A stretch of 64,000 bases of DNA, from the NCBI RefSeq assembly GCF_030272615.1, contig NC_081409.1, positions 526,676,975 to 526,740,974 of the forward strand, given 5' to 3'. This document shows, piece by piece, positions 48,894 to 61,156 of this stretch. The notes below the pieces were generated by a model, which saw only the letters and a program-made list of their open reading frames with translations, did not search any database and was not told the DNA's origin. How positions within the stretch are numbered: position 1 is the stretch's first letter; every line of letters starts with the position of its first letter. The DNA comes from Cryptomeria japonica. Lineage: Eukaryota > Streptophyta > Pinopsida > Cupressales > Cupressaceae. The position numbers and the translations under genes were made by a program.

Positions 48894-49323
48894 GTGAATT
48901 ACTTTGGGGATGGGCTTTATTTTTCAAACAAATGAGATTTGATCTATTCATTCTATTTTAAAGTATTTTAAGTATGTGTGACAAATAAAAGGAAGGAGGT
49001 CATCTATTTTCATAAGCTTTTTACACTTAAATTATTTTAGTCATACAATGTTCACAATAGTAGTTAAATTATTATAAGACTAGTATAATTTACTTAAAAG
49101 GATTGGAAGTGAATTACTTCGAGGATGGGCTTTATTTTTCAAACAAATGAGATTTGATCTATTCATTCTATTTTAAAGTATTTTAAGTATGTGTGACAAA
49201 TAAAAGGAAGGAGGTCATCTATTTTCATAAGCTTTTTACACTTAAATTATTTTTGTCATACAATGTTCACAATAGTAGTTAAATTATTATAAGACTAGTA
49301 TAATTCACTTAAAAGGATTGGAA
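48894..49323. repeat. 215-bp tandem duplication
   Basis: Units 48894-49108 and 49109-49323 are almost identical (first differences: gaattactttgggg versus gaattacttcgagg). Confidence 0.93.
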
Positions 49324-51137
49324 AAAAATTATATTAGAACAAATAATATTTCTCTCTAAGAAATAAGTTATTATTTGAATTAACTAAATCTTGAGTAATT
49401 CAAGCTTAGTTAAATTTAAATAAACCTTCCAATATTTAGTAATAATTTTCTTTGAATTAACTAAATCTCAAGTAATTCAAGCTTAGTTAGATTATTAATA
49501 GTTGGTTTCCCTTTTAAACAATGGTATTAATTGTATAAGCACAATTTCTTGTTAGGCTTGTTTTAAAGCCTTATCTCAAATGCGTAGTGTTCTCAATAGT
49601 AATTAGATTCATTTCAAATTTTAGTATCAAATAGATTTTATTTCAAGGAACTAATACTCTACAACTATAGTTTTTCTTTCAAAATATTTAGTATCTTACA
49701 AATATTAGATTTACTACTAAAAAATTCGTTCTTGGTGCAATTAGTATCTTTCAAGTATTTAGACTCATTTCATTTTTGAAGCAAATAGTACTACGGGTTT
49801 TATTTTCAAGCTCTATTACTTAATTAATTGGTTTCATTGCAAGTAATCAACTTAGTATACCTATAATTAGTTTCATTTTCAAGTCCTATTATTAATTTAT
49901 TTTTCATTTATGAAAATACTACTTCCAAGAAATCGGTGTTATTATCAAGAAAACTAAGTGTTGGAAATGATTAGATTCCTTTTTGAGCTAATCATTAGAT
50001 AGTCTTACTTTCAAACAATCAAATATTTAAATTCTTCTACAAGCTTTATCATTATATTAGTTTTCTTTTTTCAAGCACTAATTCCTTGCATGTAATAGTT
50101 TCATTTTCGTAGTTGTATAATGTTTTACTTAAGCTTTCATGAATTTATAGTCGAATTCTTAGTTAGAAAACTAAACAAGAGGAGATGAAACCAAAACTTA
50201 GCAACGTTCAATATTTACGGTGCCTCTAGGTCACGCTTATGGGTAATGTCGTCATGTTGAACTACTGCACTTAATGCCTAATAAAGCTGCAACAACGGTG
50301 TTTGTGCCATCGTCCATATAAATCGTCGAGGAGAAATAAGGGTCATTTGGAAGTTAAAATCCAAGGGGCGGGTAATCCCCTTGGATCGGTAACCTAAAAA
50401 AAAAAATTAAATGAACTAACATCCCTTCAGTCAAACTTTAGAAAACCCCATTAGGGTTGGGTTGTGTATGTTGATTTTGGAAATTATTTATCTTGATTGA
50501 AGTTTCTCAGATGATAATGGGTCAAGGGCGACATAAATAATGGGAAATGGGACTTAGTTGTTTTAGGCCACAAGCGGAAGGCCACCTTAAGACTTTTTGC
50601 TATAGAGCTACCATCGTGGATAGCAACCGTAGAGAAACTGTCTAAGACATTGACCCTAGAAAGGGTTGTGTACCCACCAAATAGTTTACATTAAACATAG
50701 ATAGAAACCAGGACTCCATATTTTATGCTTTGATCACATGCTGAAACAAGTATGTTGGTAGTCTAGGGACGGAGTTGTCCCTAGTACTCAGGCGTTGGGG
50801 GATGGGGATTAGGATTTGGTTAAGGATGTGTTGTTGGTTTTTGAAGCACCTTTGCCATTCCATCAAAGGGTCTAGATAATTCTAATTGAAAGATTAAAAA
50901 TTAATTCAAAGCATACTCAGAAGGAATCTCGTATGGATTCGCTCGACTTTCAAAAGCTTTATGCCAAATATTGAGGCGGAACTCAAGCTTGTTTAAATAA
51001 TTATTTTCATATGCTCCTAAGGACAGCAACCTTGGTGCACTCCTAAAGGGAAGTATAGTCTTTAAAAGGTGACTCGAGACCTGGATGGTCTCGATGAGTC
51101 TAAGTCTGACCAAAGCACTTCCTATTCTTTATGAATA
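49324..51137. other. Gene-free AT-rich DNA; small hairpin before poly-A
   Basis: 49377-49500 contains two copies of 'aattaactaaatctTGAGTA' to 'caagcttagtta'. 49600-50130 has many 'ttagtttcattttcaag' variants. At 50361-50384 an 8-bp stem (ccaagggg/ccccttgg) is followed by 'atcggtaaccta' and an A run, which could be the tail of a small retroposon. No domain found. Confidence 0.4.
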
Positions 51138-51290
51138 GATGCCTAGCTCATTTGGGTAGATGCCTATCCCGAATTGGATAGATGAAACCCCATGTCTCGT
51201 ATGGACAGATGTCTAACCCGTATGGTTAGATGTTTATCCCAATTGGGTGGATGCATATCTCATTTGGATAGAAGTACATGAGTATGCGAT
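51138..51290. repeat. 22-27 bp minisatellite, GATGCCTATCCCGAATTGG-like
   Basis: About six degenerate units, each starting atg(c/t)ctat or atgtctaaccc and ending in gg(g/a)tag. Confidence 0.7.
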
Positions 51291-51802
51291 TGAATCAAAC
51301 ACAAGTAAGAATAAGTATTAAAAAAAAAATTGTTGTGTAATTTTTGGGTTAAGCTAAGTGGGTCATTACAGAGTTAGATTTGACTATGTTTTAATCAAAT
51401 TTAAAAAGACTAATGTGAAAATGCTAAGGTTGATAGGATTATGATTGTTTTAGATGATGTGATTTGATGCAAGATGAAGGTTTGGTTTAGACTAAGAGGA
51501 TTAAACTAAAACTAGATTTGAAGAGCTTGGTTGATTTGATAGAGAAAATAGGGTCACTATAGCTAAGATAGGCAAGCTCTTAAGCAAGAGAAGTGTGATG
51601 TGTTAAACATAAGATAGGTTAGGTTCCTAAGCAAATTATGGTAAGATGGTGATAATAGGATAAAGGTCTTGATTTCAAGGTTGAGTTTAAATTAATGAAA
51701 CTAGTATAATATGTGTACGATATGGAAAAGTCTTGGAAAGATGTAAAGTACGTTGGATCATGAAAATATGAATTTGGATAATGGACTTTGGATTGGTTTC
51801 AA
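51291..51802. other. No gene recognised
   Basis: Ordinary intergenic sequence. Confidence 0.35.
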
Positions 51803-52268
51803 CCTTTTAGCAAGGGATGTTCAAATCTTCTCAAGACTTGATGTCTGATTGATTTGTTTTGACACTAAAGTTTGGCAATAAGGATTCAAACTTTGTCCTA
51901 GGATTTGATGCAAGAAGACTCAACAAACAAAACAAGCAAATTTGTTTAATTGACAAGATCTAAGTAAAGTTATAGGTTTTCCACAAGACACATCAAACAC
52001 ATGAACAACCTAGAATTATTCAAGTGGGATGAACTCCTTTTAGCAAGGGATGTTCAAATCTTCTCAAGACTTGATGTCTAATTGATTTGTTTTGACACTA
52101 AAGTTTGGCAATAAGGATTCAAACTTTGTCCTAGGATTTTATGCAAGAAGACTCAACAAACAAAACAAGCAAATTTGTTTAATTGACAAGGTCTAAGTAA
52201 AATTATAGGTTTTCCACAAGACACATCAAACACATGAACCTAGAATTATTCAAGTGGGATGAACTCCT
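51803..52268. repeat. 233-bp tandem duplication
   Basis: Units start at 51803 and 52036 (ccttttagcaagggatg). A 3-bp gap separates the copies near 52239. Confidence 0.93.
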
Positions 52269-52905
52269 AGTGTGGGTCCATAAATGGTATCTACCTATGA
52301 ATGGATAGTAGGCGTTGTCATGTACATGTTCTATCCCATACCAAGGGTGGTCAAAGCTTCACTTTGTTTAACTCTATATCAACACATGGAAGTATATTGT
52401 CAGTAATTTCAAAGGGTTATATACATCCATTCACCACACTAGAAGACAGTCAAAAGATCTTAGACTACTATGTACAAGTTCATTAGGGGAATCCATGAAT
52501 AAAGGACCTTCTACATGCATGAGATTAGAAGGGTCTCTCCTCAACTCTTCACCTCATGTCTTGGTGGACTGAGGGTCTCAAGGCTTTGCCAAACACCACA
52601 ATGGCTCTTTTTTGAGGTATAGCTTTTGCTTCCTCCCTTAAAATACTTTGTTAGAAAACACAGTTAAAGTCATCCTTCGGGATGATGAAAACCCTAGATG
52701 AGCCTCCTAAAGGGAAAGGAGACAGTTTTTAATCTCCAGGATCGCTTTGCAACATAAGGAGGGAGCATACATACTTAGACCCTTAGGATATACAACAAAC
52801 CGGAACTAGAACGAAAATCAATTTGCAATGTGAAGAAAGAGCATACACACTCTAAAAATTCTCAAACACAACAAACAAGTTAATTCCTTTAGGTAAATAA
52901 AATGT
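52269..52905. other. No gene recognised
   Basis: Transposon-like intergenic DNA without readable domains. Confidence 0.3.
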
Positions 52906-53115
52906 ACATGCAATGCTACAAAAAAAAATGATTGGAAGTTTTGAAGATAGATTCATCTTTGACATGCAATGCTACAAAAAAAATGATTGGTAGTTTTGAA
53001 GATAGTCTTGGACAAACGATTTGTTGCAAGATGATGCATTAGAAGTGATAATCAAACCAATGTTGGACAAATGATTTGCTGCAAGAAGAAACATTAGAAA
53101 TAGTAATAAAACCCC
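52906..53115. repeat. Two adjacent short duplications (about 56 and 55 bp)
   Basis: 'acatgcaatgctacaaaa...gaagatag' at 52906 and 52962. 'ttggacaaacgatttgttgc' at about 53008 and its variant at about 53063. Confidence 0.82.
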
Positions 53116-53870
53116 TGCAAAAATTAACAAATAATGTTATGACATAGCCCAATAATGATATGTAAAAGATATGCTCATCACAAGGTTAAATAGTGCATTG
53201 AAACTGTAGTTTATAAATTTCTATCACATAGTCAAATTAAATTTAATTATTTGGTAATTATCAGGATTCAAAAATGAAAATACAAACAATAAACCGCTAA
53301 TAAATTTTCAATTTCATTCTAAAAATGTAAATATATCAAAAAAAAATGCATTGATTTATAACCTAGAAAGCAAATTTATAAAAATATATATATATAATTG
53401 GCACAACTCACTCAATTTTGATGATCTTAATCTAGTTTTTGGATTGTAACTTTCTTAGATGGTCATACAACATTAAAAAATTGGAGAAAAATCCCTAGCC
53501 AAATTTAAGAGAAAAAAAATCATAAAGTTAAATAACTCGAGCAATATCAATGATATGGACTTGAAAAGTTAAATAACTCAAGCAATATCAATGATATGGA
53601 CTTGAGTTTTTTTATAGTATAGCTTCGTTTGATGATCCTAAAACTAAAATAAAAGAATTGTGGAAAGATTCAACATTGTCAAAAAGATATTACCGAATCT
53701 TTAAAAGTAGGGTTTCGTGTTCAGCTTTCTCCAAATCGTAGATCCCTCTAAAAGTTTGAATTTCTCCATAAAAGCATTAAAATCTGCAAGATTGGGTTAG
53801 CAAAACCTGCAAAAATAAAAAATAAAGAGGAACAAGGGTCCCACCAAGCATGTGAAAACTGTGAGTAAAA
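53116..53870. repeat. AT-rich DNA with a 41-bp tandem duplication (53524-53606)
   Basis: 'aaagttaaataactcgagca...atggacttga' is repeated with a 41-bp period. No genes. Confidence 0.7.
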
Positions 53871-54345
53871 AAAATTCAAACAATAAACATTAAAATTCGA
53901 TACAACAATTAATGCAACGTCCATGTAAGCAAAGAAATTGACAAATAATGAATCAAAAGAATACATTTTAACCAATCAAAATGTATTGCACCACGAAGAT
54001 GGATTTGCTCAAAATGATGAATGCGGTTGCCCGAACCAGCAACATGAATTGCAATGAGGGTGATTGATTGTTAAAAAGAAATCATAATATATGAAATCAA
54101 GATCTCAGAATGATTCATGGATGGTGAATTTATAGGCTTCCAAGGCACGAGATCAATGGTGGAGATCTAATGAAAGATGGGTGGCTAAAATAAAGTCGGC
54201 TGGGTAATTGAGAGATGGAGGGAGAAGATCAATTGAGAATTATTTAATTTGATATTGATTTTTGGAAGATGGTTAGAAGTTGGTTATGACATGGGTGGAG
54301 GTGGAAAAAAGGGTTTTAATTTTTTTTTTTTATTAAATTTACGTG
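53871..54345 (-). repeat. Dispersed repeat copy 2 (related to 2911-3366)
   Basis: Aligns with the LTR-like repeat at 2.9-3.4 kb, but the LTR-terminal part (TTTAGGTGTCTACA) is missing because a SINE-like unit starts at about 54350. Confidence 0.75.
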
Positions 54346-54500
54346 AAGTCGATATTGGCATGGTGTGATGGTTAAGTTGTGGTGTTATTGGTCTTGCCAT
54401 CAAGGTTCAAATCCCGTTGGGGTGCTACCATTGTATGTTTAAATGAGGTGAGGTCCCAAGTTTGTGACCTCACCAATGCACAAGATATAAGTTCTTAGGC
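54346..54500 (+). mobile_element. Second tRNA-derived SINE-like unit
   Basis: A box-like 'tggtgtgatgg' (54361-54371) and a perfect B box GGTTCAAATCC (54404-54414) are 32 bp apart. It interrupts the repeat that continues differently at 3366. The 3' end and target duplication were not found, so the right border is approximate. It is not the same SINE family as at 46.6 kb. Confidence 0.65.
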
Positions 54501-55199
54501 TTGTGGAATCAAAATTTTCATATGGCTCCCATTCTAATCCTTCAAACATCCAAGTCTATATCGGAATTGAGGATTCAATGCAATTTACCTCATCTTATGT
54601 GCATTGTATTACAAAAAAAGCACATGTTGGCACCTTCTACCAAATTATTCCATCCAAAGATTATATCTTGCACTAGGTTTGGTTGAATTTGTTGCAATGG
54701 CATTGCTACAAGCACCAACTAATTTGAAGGTTGCATGGATTGTTGGTCTAAACCCTGATAATATTGGCTCTAATATCTATTTGGCTTAGACTTGGGTTGT
54801 GCAATTTAATTATCTTGTTGTAGAAGCTTTGGTTATGCCACTTGTTGCCTCTTTTAGTTTTATGGTTTCATTTGAGAAGTGCAATTCATTCTTCATGTCA
54901 TCCACTCGAAAGATTTGGATGTCAAAGGTGCATGATTTGGTGGGTAACATAGATGGAGGGAGAAACTTGAGATGTCCCAAGTATTTGATTGGCTATGACT
55001 TCTTGAGGTAGAACCAAGAACTCAAGCAACATAAGCATTGGTAGTCTAGGAGGAAGTCTCCCAACGTCTATCAAGTATTTTGCCCTAACTTGTCCTCTAG
55101 GGGATTAGATCATCATAGATATATCAAAATTGAATGTCTAGAGATAAAAGACAAAGGTTGTGTCTATTAAAGGGTGCAACAAAATGTGTATTCTTTGTT
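54501..55199. other. Possible transposon DNA, unidentified
   Basis: Short open frames on both strands, none recognised. Confidence 0.3.
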
Positions 55200-55740
55200 A
55201 GGTTTTCTGGAACCCAGTATTGAAGTCAATAAGAGGAGCTCTCTTAATAGTTTATTAGTTGTTATAACAATGAGGATGTGTCCCCCTTTTCTTTGAAACA
55301 CTCAAAGAAGCCATCTCCAAGTTGTTCACAAGTAGTTATGGAATTATGAGCTAGAGATCTATACCAATTTAATGCTCTTCCCTTGAAGGGAATGGTACGC
55401 AACCTTAGTATGATATCATGTTGGATAATGTAATGTAGATATCATATGTCCACAAAATCTTGCAAGTGTTCTACAAGAGCTTTAAAACCGTCTCTTATGA
55501 ACTTTTGGTAGCAATTTGAGGCATTCACAAGAATGGGGTCCTATGTAGCTAGAGGAGTTGGTGGAATCAAAGGACTATCGCTGCTCTAATTTAGAAAAAT
55601 CCTTTCAACTCTTGAATTTGTCATTCAAGTCGATGGAGATGATGAAGGATTTAAATTGACAACTCTTCTTCTTGAAGGAATAACTAAAGGTGGAACTAAG
55701 AGATAAGGATAGTTAACTATAAAAGATCTCATTATAGGTT
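55200..55740 (-). pseudogene. Retrotransposon gag fragment
   Basis: The minus strand around 55381-55275 reads PFKGRALNWYRSLAHNSITT then CEQLGDGFFECFKEK. This matches the Retrotrans_gag pattern (PF03732): L-K-G-x-A-x-x-W-Y-x-x-L-x-x-x-S-I-x-x-W-x-x-L-x-x-x-F. Preceding segments (KALVEHLQDFVD, Y-L-H-Y-I-I-Q-H-D) fit the region before it, with breaks. The zinc knuckle, protease and polymerase are absent. Confidence 0.65.
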
Positions 55741-56647
55741 TCTTGCTCATAAAAATAGGAAATCCTATAAATAAAAAATTTGTCAATCTATCCTAATTGC
55801 GCTTACGTTTTCTTTAGTCCCACCGAGCATACCAAAAAAACAATTGGTATAATTTTTCCCATCCTAGTGTAAATTTACCAATCAATAATACCAAAGAGGA
55901 GTGCCTAAATTGGCAAATTCAAAAATGGACTCTTAAATTTAGGAGCTACATTCTATTGCAACAATGTTGACTACTCATGAAATGTATGCAAAATAGGTCA
56001 TGATTTTGTTAAAACCACAAACTGTTTACAAAATAGAAAAATTCTATACATACCAGCATTAACATTGTTGTTTGTGATAAGTTTATATTATATTGTAGCG
56101 CTTTGTAAGTTTTCAGCAAAAGGCTAAAGTATTGACATGTTGAAATGGTGAATCAAGGGATACACCATTAGTTCCCAATCTATTGTAAGCCTTTTTCGAA
56201 GCAACATATTCAAGTATGATATTGGTGGTGGGTTTTTCTTAATTGAAAAGGTTTTTTCCACATATATTGCCATGTTTCTCTTCTATTTAATCTTATATCT
56301 CCACTACTTAGAGGTTTCATTAAAACATACTTGTGTTTTAGATCAGCAAATCTCATTACTTTACAGCTCCTAATTGAGTAATAAACATTGTAAAACCAAA
56401 GAAAAGAAGCTCATCCTTAGCAAGTGTGAAAAGACATCCCCTTTCTTTTCCCTTTTTTGTATGAGCCCTTTTCTAGAGACTCCCAAGCTCCTTGTGTGTT
56501 ACTCATATCTAGAAGATTCCCAATACCACAGACCTATAGGACCCCACTTACATCCCGTAAGAAGGACATTTCTAGCCATACTTCCTCAAAAATGGGAAAG
56601 GTGTAATCCCAAAAAAAAATCAACATGGATCGCCGGAAATGGCTATC
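55741..56647. other. Gene-free DNA
   Basis: No coding domain. Short frames only. Confidence 0.35.
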
Positions 56648-56722
56648 CAGCCCCTAGAATGCACCAATACATAAGTTACTCTCATACACTATCACTTATG
56701 CATTGGTGCATCCTGGGGGCTG
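56648..56722. ncRNA. Near-perfect 29-bp hairpin, miRNA-precursor-like
   Basis: Arms 56648-56676 and 56694-56722 match at 26 of 29 positions without gaps, around a 17-nt loop. All three differences are transitions, and one becomes a G-U pair in + strand RNA. The stem contains tgcaccaatgcataagt. The hairpin is not part of any repeat I could find in this window. Size and pairing suit a small RNA precursor or a small fold-back element. Transcription is not shown. Confidence 0.5.
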
Positions 56723-57239
56723 CATAAATGCTTCCTGGGTAGCCTAAGACATGGTTAATAAGATGTACATCTAAATAGACCCCTAAGTTCTTAACCATTG
56801 ATTCACTAAGCTAACTAGTCACCATCAAGGATTTTCAAAAATAAGGATATGACTTGGAAAACTATGAATAATGTGGCTATGTGGTTTTAGGGACCCCCTT
56901 GTCACTCTACATTCTTCCATTCCATTCGTCATATGCACGTGTTGCCCCATCATTAGTGAGATAATATACACACATGAATCCTTTGATATTAAATAAGTTA
57001 GTGAATATATCTAAGTACTATATCACCACATATGTAGAGCGTAACAGGAAGCTAAGGTACAGAAAGACTTTCTACACTAATCTAAGAGGAGACATCAATA
57101 GAAAATATGATCTAAAAGGATTTGTAGGAAAGAAACAACACAATAGAATCATTCACCATAACATAATGATGTATCATCGAAAAACCCTTTTAGAAAAAAG
57201 AAAAACCCAGCCTAGGAACTATGAACAATTGTATTGATT
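56723..57239. other. Gene-free DNA
   Basis: The 87-codon + strand frame at 56974 looks accidental. Confidence 0.35.
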
Positions 57240-58123
57240 AGCAACAATATTGCTTACAATACAATCCATGCAAGGACCCTTCACACGAGACAATACCAGC
57301 ACTCAGATCTGGAGTAATACTAGCAGCATGATAGTTCTTTCAAAATACACTATACAAACTCCATTCCAACCACTCAATAAATGGAGAAAACCCTCATCCA
57401 TCCCTATCAGTTCCCTGTTAACTTCTCTGCATATAGTTCCAATCGTTGCTACTAAGGCCAGCTATCTACCAGCATTTAGAGCAGTGTGTCACTGCCCACA
57501 CGTATTTTTTATTTCCTTCCCTAAGCACCATCTACCAGACTTTGTTCTACAGCATTCACATGATTTTCATTCGGCATACCAGATTGGTATTCATTCATGT
57601 TAAGCAAAAGGTTCAGTCAGTCAGTCACCAAGAATGTGTAAAAGCAAAAATTAGGAGTGCAACTTGAAACATATATGCAATTCCCCTAATGTGTACTCAG
57701 CCTGCATGTACTTTACGAATAAGGGCATTTTTTCTATCTATAACCTATATTAATATGCTTTACTACCATAAAATTTGGTGAGATTTGGATGACAAGATAA
57801 TGAAGTATCTGTGCAAAAGCAAATTTAAAATGCCAGAATAATTTATTTTTTTATTTTTTTATTTTTTTATTTTTTTAATGTCTTTCATTTATTATTACAA
57901 AACAATGCGACAAAATGCAACTGCTAGAACCTTAATATAAGATAAATTTCAGGCTTTGCAATAGAAATTAAATTTCTTATAAGTGATAGCCAAGTAGCAT
58001 ACAAAAGTTTATTGAACCTGATTTGTTATAGCTACAGTAATTTCACATTCAGAACAAATATTAATTACAACGTGCACCAGCAAATAACCCATAACAAAGA
58101 ATAAAAACAAAGTCCTTGCAAGA
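57240..58123 (-). other. Likely 3' UTR or downstream region of the CCHC gene
   Basis: Lies directly after the stop codon of the minus-strand gene. An AATAAA-type signal on the minus strand at about 58012 (and T-rich DNA at 57840-57880, an ATTTTTTT repeat) could mark 3' ends. The exact end is not visible. Confidence 0.4.
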
Positions 58124-60726
58124 TCACTTTACCTTCTTTTTGTGTGAATGTTCTTTCTTATCCCTTGGATGATACATATGGTACACATCTTCTGTTTCTT
58201 TCTCACTATCAAAACCAGTATCCATTTGCCATCTACTACCCTCTATAGGGTCCAATACAGACCCTGTTGGGTGAGAATGACTCTTGGATTCATGTTTAGC
58301 ATACCTAGAGTGATGTATGTCAGAACTATCTATAACATGGCTCTCGGTATCTCTAGTTCTGTCTAGGCTGTTTCTTTGGTTATTCTTGTGTTTCTTCCTT
58401 CTTTTGGATGTGTCACCAGAAAAGCAATGATCATATTCACTTGTCAGATGACTTCGTTTCTTAGGATGACTATTTTTTGACCTTCCATCTTCGAGGCTTC
58501 TCTCTAGGTTTTCTTCCTTCAGATAATGATACTCATACAGTGAGGCCCGCTCATCCTCTTCAGCATATTCTGGACTTGCATATTTCTTGGCATCCTTTTT
58601 ATGATAGGTTGCATGTTTTAGGTCATCAAATGAATGTTTCCTGCTCCCGTGACGATAAAGATGACTGCTGCTGGGGCTTCCAGATTCCCTAAGCATTACA
58701 TTTCTTTCACTTTTCTTTGTAGAACTGTGCTTAGCAGGCTTTAAATATCCTGATTCTCTATAATTGTTACAAGCTTTGGCAGGCTCTAGGCCATATTCCT
58801 CTAGCTCAGAGGTAGATCCATCCATGCTATTTTCAACATATGGCCTATGATTTTTAGAATAGTACTTCTGTGACTTCAAACATCCATGCCACCTTTCAGA
58901 GTGCAAATTCTTGCCCTTTCTGTCATTCAATGATAAATCATCCTCATCCTCAAACATAGAATCTTGCCTCCGGCATCCATTGTATTTTTCTTGAGAGTGC
59001 TTTCTTGTAAGCCTCCCACTTCTGCTCTTCTGACAATCACTTCCATCTGAAACTGAATTTGTTCCTTCATAAGCATTGCTTTCAATATATTTTTCCCAAG
59101 ATAATTTTTGCGCATGCCTCCTTCTTCCACTCTTCTCATAATCACTTCTATCTGAAACAGAATCCAGCTTATGAAAAGCACTGCTGTCAAGATATTTTGT
59201 CTGAGAATACTGTGCGGGCCTCCCACTTCTGCTTTTCTGAAAATTACTTTCACTTGAATAGTTCCCAACAGAATCTCGATCAATATCATGCTTGTTGTAT
59301 GGAAGGTGATGGTCATCCTCAGAATCCTGCTGCTGATCATACCAACTTCTCCGAGTTTCTAAGCAATGCTCTCTGGAGTCACCTTCCACTGAATTGGCCT
59401 TTTCCTGAATTTGTTCCCTATAAATTGATGAACAGACTAGAACCTTTTTAGATAAAACTACAGATATAAAATTCTACAAAGAGAGTCAATGGAAAAGAAA
59501 AGTAATACAAAAACAAACAAAATCTCATTAATCACTTTTAAATTTGTTCTGATATGCTGTTTAGATCTATCAGCCTATGTCAACATACACAATGATCTGA
59601 AAACTAGTGTACCTATCCTGCTGTTCTTGTGTAAGCCTACGCCATCTCTCATGTTCCTGAAGCTCCATAAATTCCTCTCGGCTTAAAGGCCTTTCAGATG
59701 GAGTGACAAGAGCAGGTCCAATGCTTTCCATTCTCATGAACCCACTACATTAAGTCAAAAGTTGTAAATAAGCAGTAGAAATAGAACAGAAATTTATAAA
59801 TACATGGGTTCTAGCTCAACATATTAAAAGAATGTCATATGTAATATATATCTTAAAGTGTCAAAAAAGGTAAATGGAAAAGAATTTAGAATAAACAATA
59901 AACCTACCAATGAATAGGGACACCTGCATACATTGATGGCATGTATGGGGGAATGGCATATGGCGCAACTGGCATCATTGGAGCCTCAAATGGCATGGAT
60001 GGAGGAGTTGGACCATACATATTAGCAAAATGTCTCATATGTGGCACTGATGCCCCATGCCAATACGCATCTGTAGCATATGCAGGTATGCTTCCAGGAT
60101 ACATAGGCCCACCTGTAGAAATTAACAGAAGAACCCAAATCAGTACACAGTGACTACAAAAACTCCAGTGCCCCGAAGTTGAAGAGTCCATTAAAAAACC
60201 ATCATTTTAACACGAGTAAATTCATCTAATTTTTAATGTTACTACCATGCAGAAGAGAGTGGCAATTTTAATTTTGAGTTTATAATACAGTCTATCATAA
60301 ATGTGTCTTACCTCCATGAAACATAGCAGGCTGAGAAAATGGTGCAGCATTATCTGGACAATCTCTTGCCAAATGATCAAGAGAACCACAGACAAAACAA
60401 CGACGACCCCCCTGTGTTGCGACTGACACCAGTCATCTTCTTCAAAAGAAGATGTAAATAAAACTTCACACAGAATAAATCCCTTGCTGAACTAATAAGT
60501 TCAACACTAAGAACTCACCTTTTTTGCTCTCCCAGAAGCCATGAAATTTGTAGTTCCATCTGATACAAAACAGACATCTAAACTCAATAGAGGTTTATAA
60601 CTCTTCATGAATCAAACACCAATTCTTCAGAATCTATATGCTCTACAAAATAATCATATAAAATAAGTATTGAAATAAACATCACACCTGTAGCAGATGA
60701 GTGTAAAGGTTTCTTCCTCTTCTTGC
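58124..60726 (-). CDS. CCHC zinc-knuckle protein, six 3' exons (RBBP6/PQT3-like?)
   Basis: Exons on the minus strand: 60688-60726, 60519-60559, 60312-60411, 59908-60112, 59613-59744 and 58124-59417. All have GT-AG introns and phases that join without a stop, giving 1811 coding bases. A basic start (GKKRKKPLHSSAT) leads to GGRRCFVCGSLDHLARDCPD, a C-x2-C-x4-H-x4-C knuckle. A Pro/Met/Tyr-rich linker (PYAIPPYMPSMYAGVPIH) and the block RPLSREEFMELQEHERWRRL follow. The last exon is a long charged tail rich in Ser, Arg, Lys and His (RRKKHKNNQRNS, HSHKKKVK end). Zinc knuckles bind RNA or single-stranded DNA. The plan resembles the C-terminal half of plant PQT3/RBBP6-type (DWNN-CCHC-RING) ubiquitin ligases, but the DWNN and RING parts are not in view, so that is a tentative label. 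The first visible exon starts in phase, so at least one exon lies upstream, beyond a long intron or the window edge. This is the only gene here that looks alive. Confidence 0.85.
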
Positions 60727-60890
60727 CTGAGATGAATGCATCAGAGATTATCAGCGAAAGAATCTAGTGATTAAATTATCCAGACAATCAAATCCAGATT
60801 GTTACAACCGATTCAATAATATTAAACAAAAATAAACATATACGAAACATTTTTCCAGGGGTTAGAAAAGATCTCTCGTAGGGCTTCAAA
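60727..60890 (-). other. Intron upstream of the first visible exon
   Basis: Acceptor '...ttcatctcag' precedes the exon at 60726. The donor of the previous exon was not found. Confidence 0.5.
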
Positions 60891-60894
60891 ACAA

Positions 60895-61156
60895 TGCAGA
60901 AGCCATTGTGGTAAGAAAACAACTTGTGCCAGATGGGTGGATTCTATTGTGGGAAGCACCTATTTGAAGCACAGATCAATTTTTGATGGCCTGGAGTACA
61001 ACGTTGCCTGTGCAGAAAAAGGCAAAGGCCAAAGGGCAAAGAGCAAAGATCTTTGGACTGAATTGAGACAAAAAGGACTAGTGGATAAGAACCATTCCAA
61101 TCCCCTCCTGTTGGAAGTCACAAAAGAGAAATATCCTCTATTGTACAGAAGATAAA
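60895..61156 (+). other. Possible exon or retro-fragment of unknown type
   Basis: A + strand frame reads RSHCGKKTTCARWVDSIVGS, then YLKHRSIFDGLEYNVAC, then a Lys-rich part ending LEVTKEKYPLLYRR and a stop at 61153-61155. Codon use looks plausible but I recognise no family. It lies opposite the CCHC gene's upstream intron, so it may be a transposon relic. Confidence 0.3.

Noticed and set aside
59059-59451. + strand 130-codon frame opposite the last CCHC-gene exon
   Set aside because: Antisense shadow of a well-supported exon; no independent evidence.
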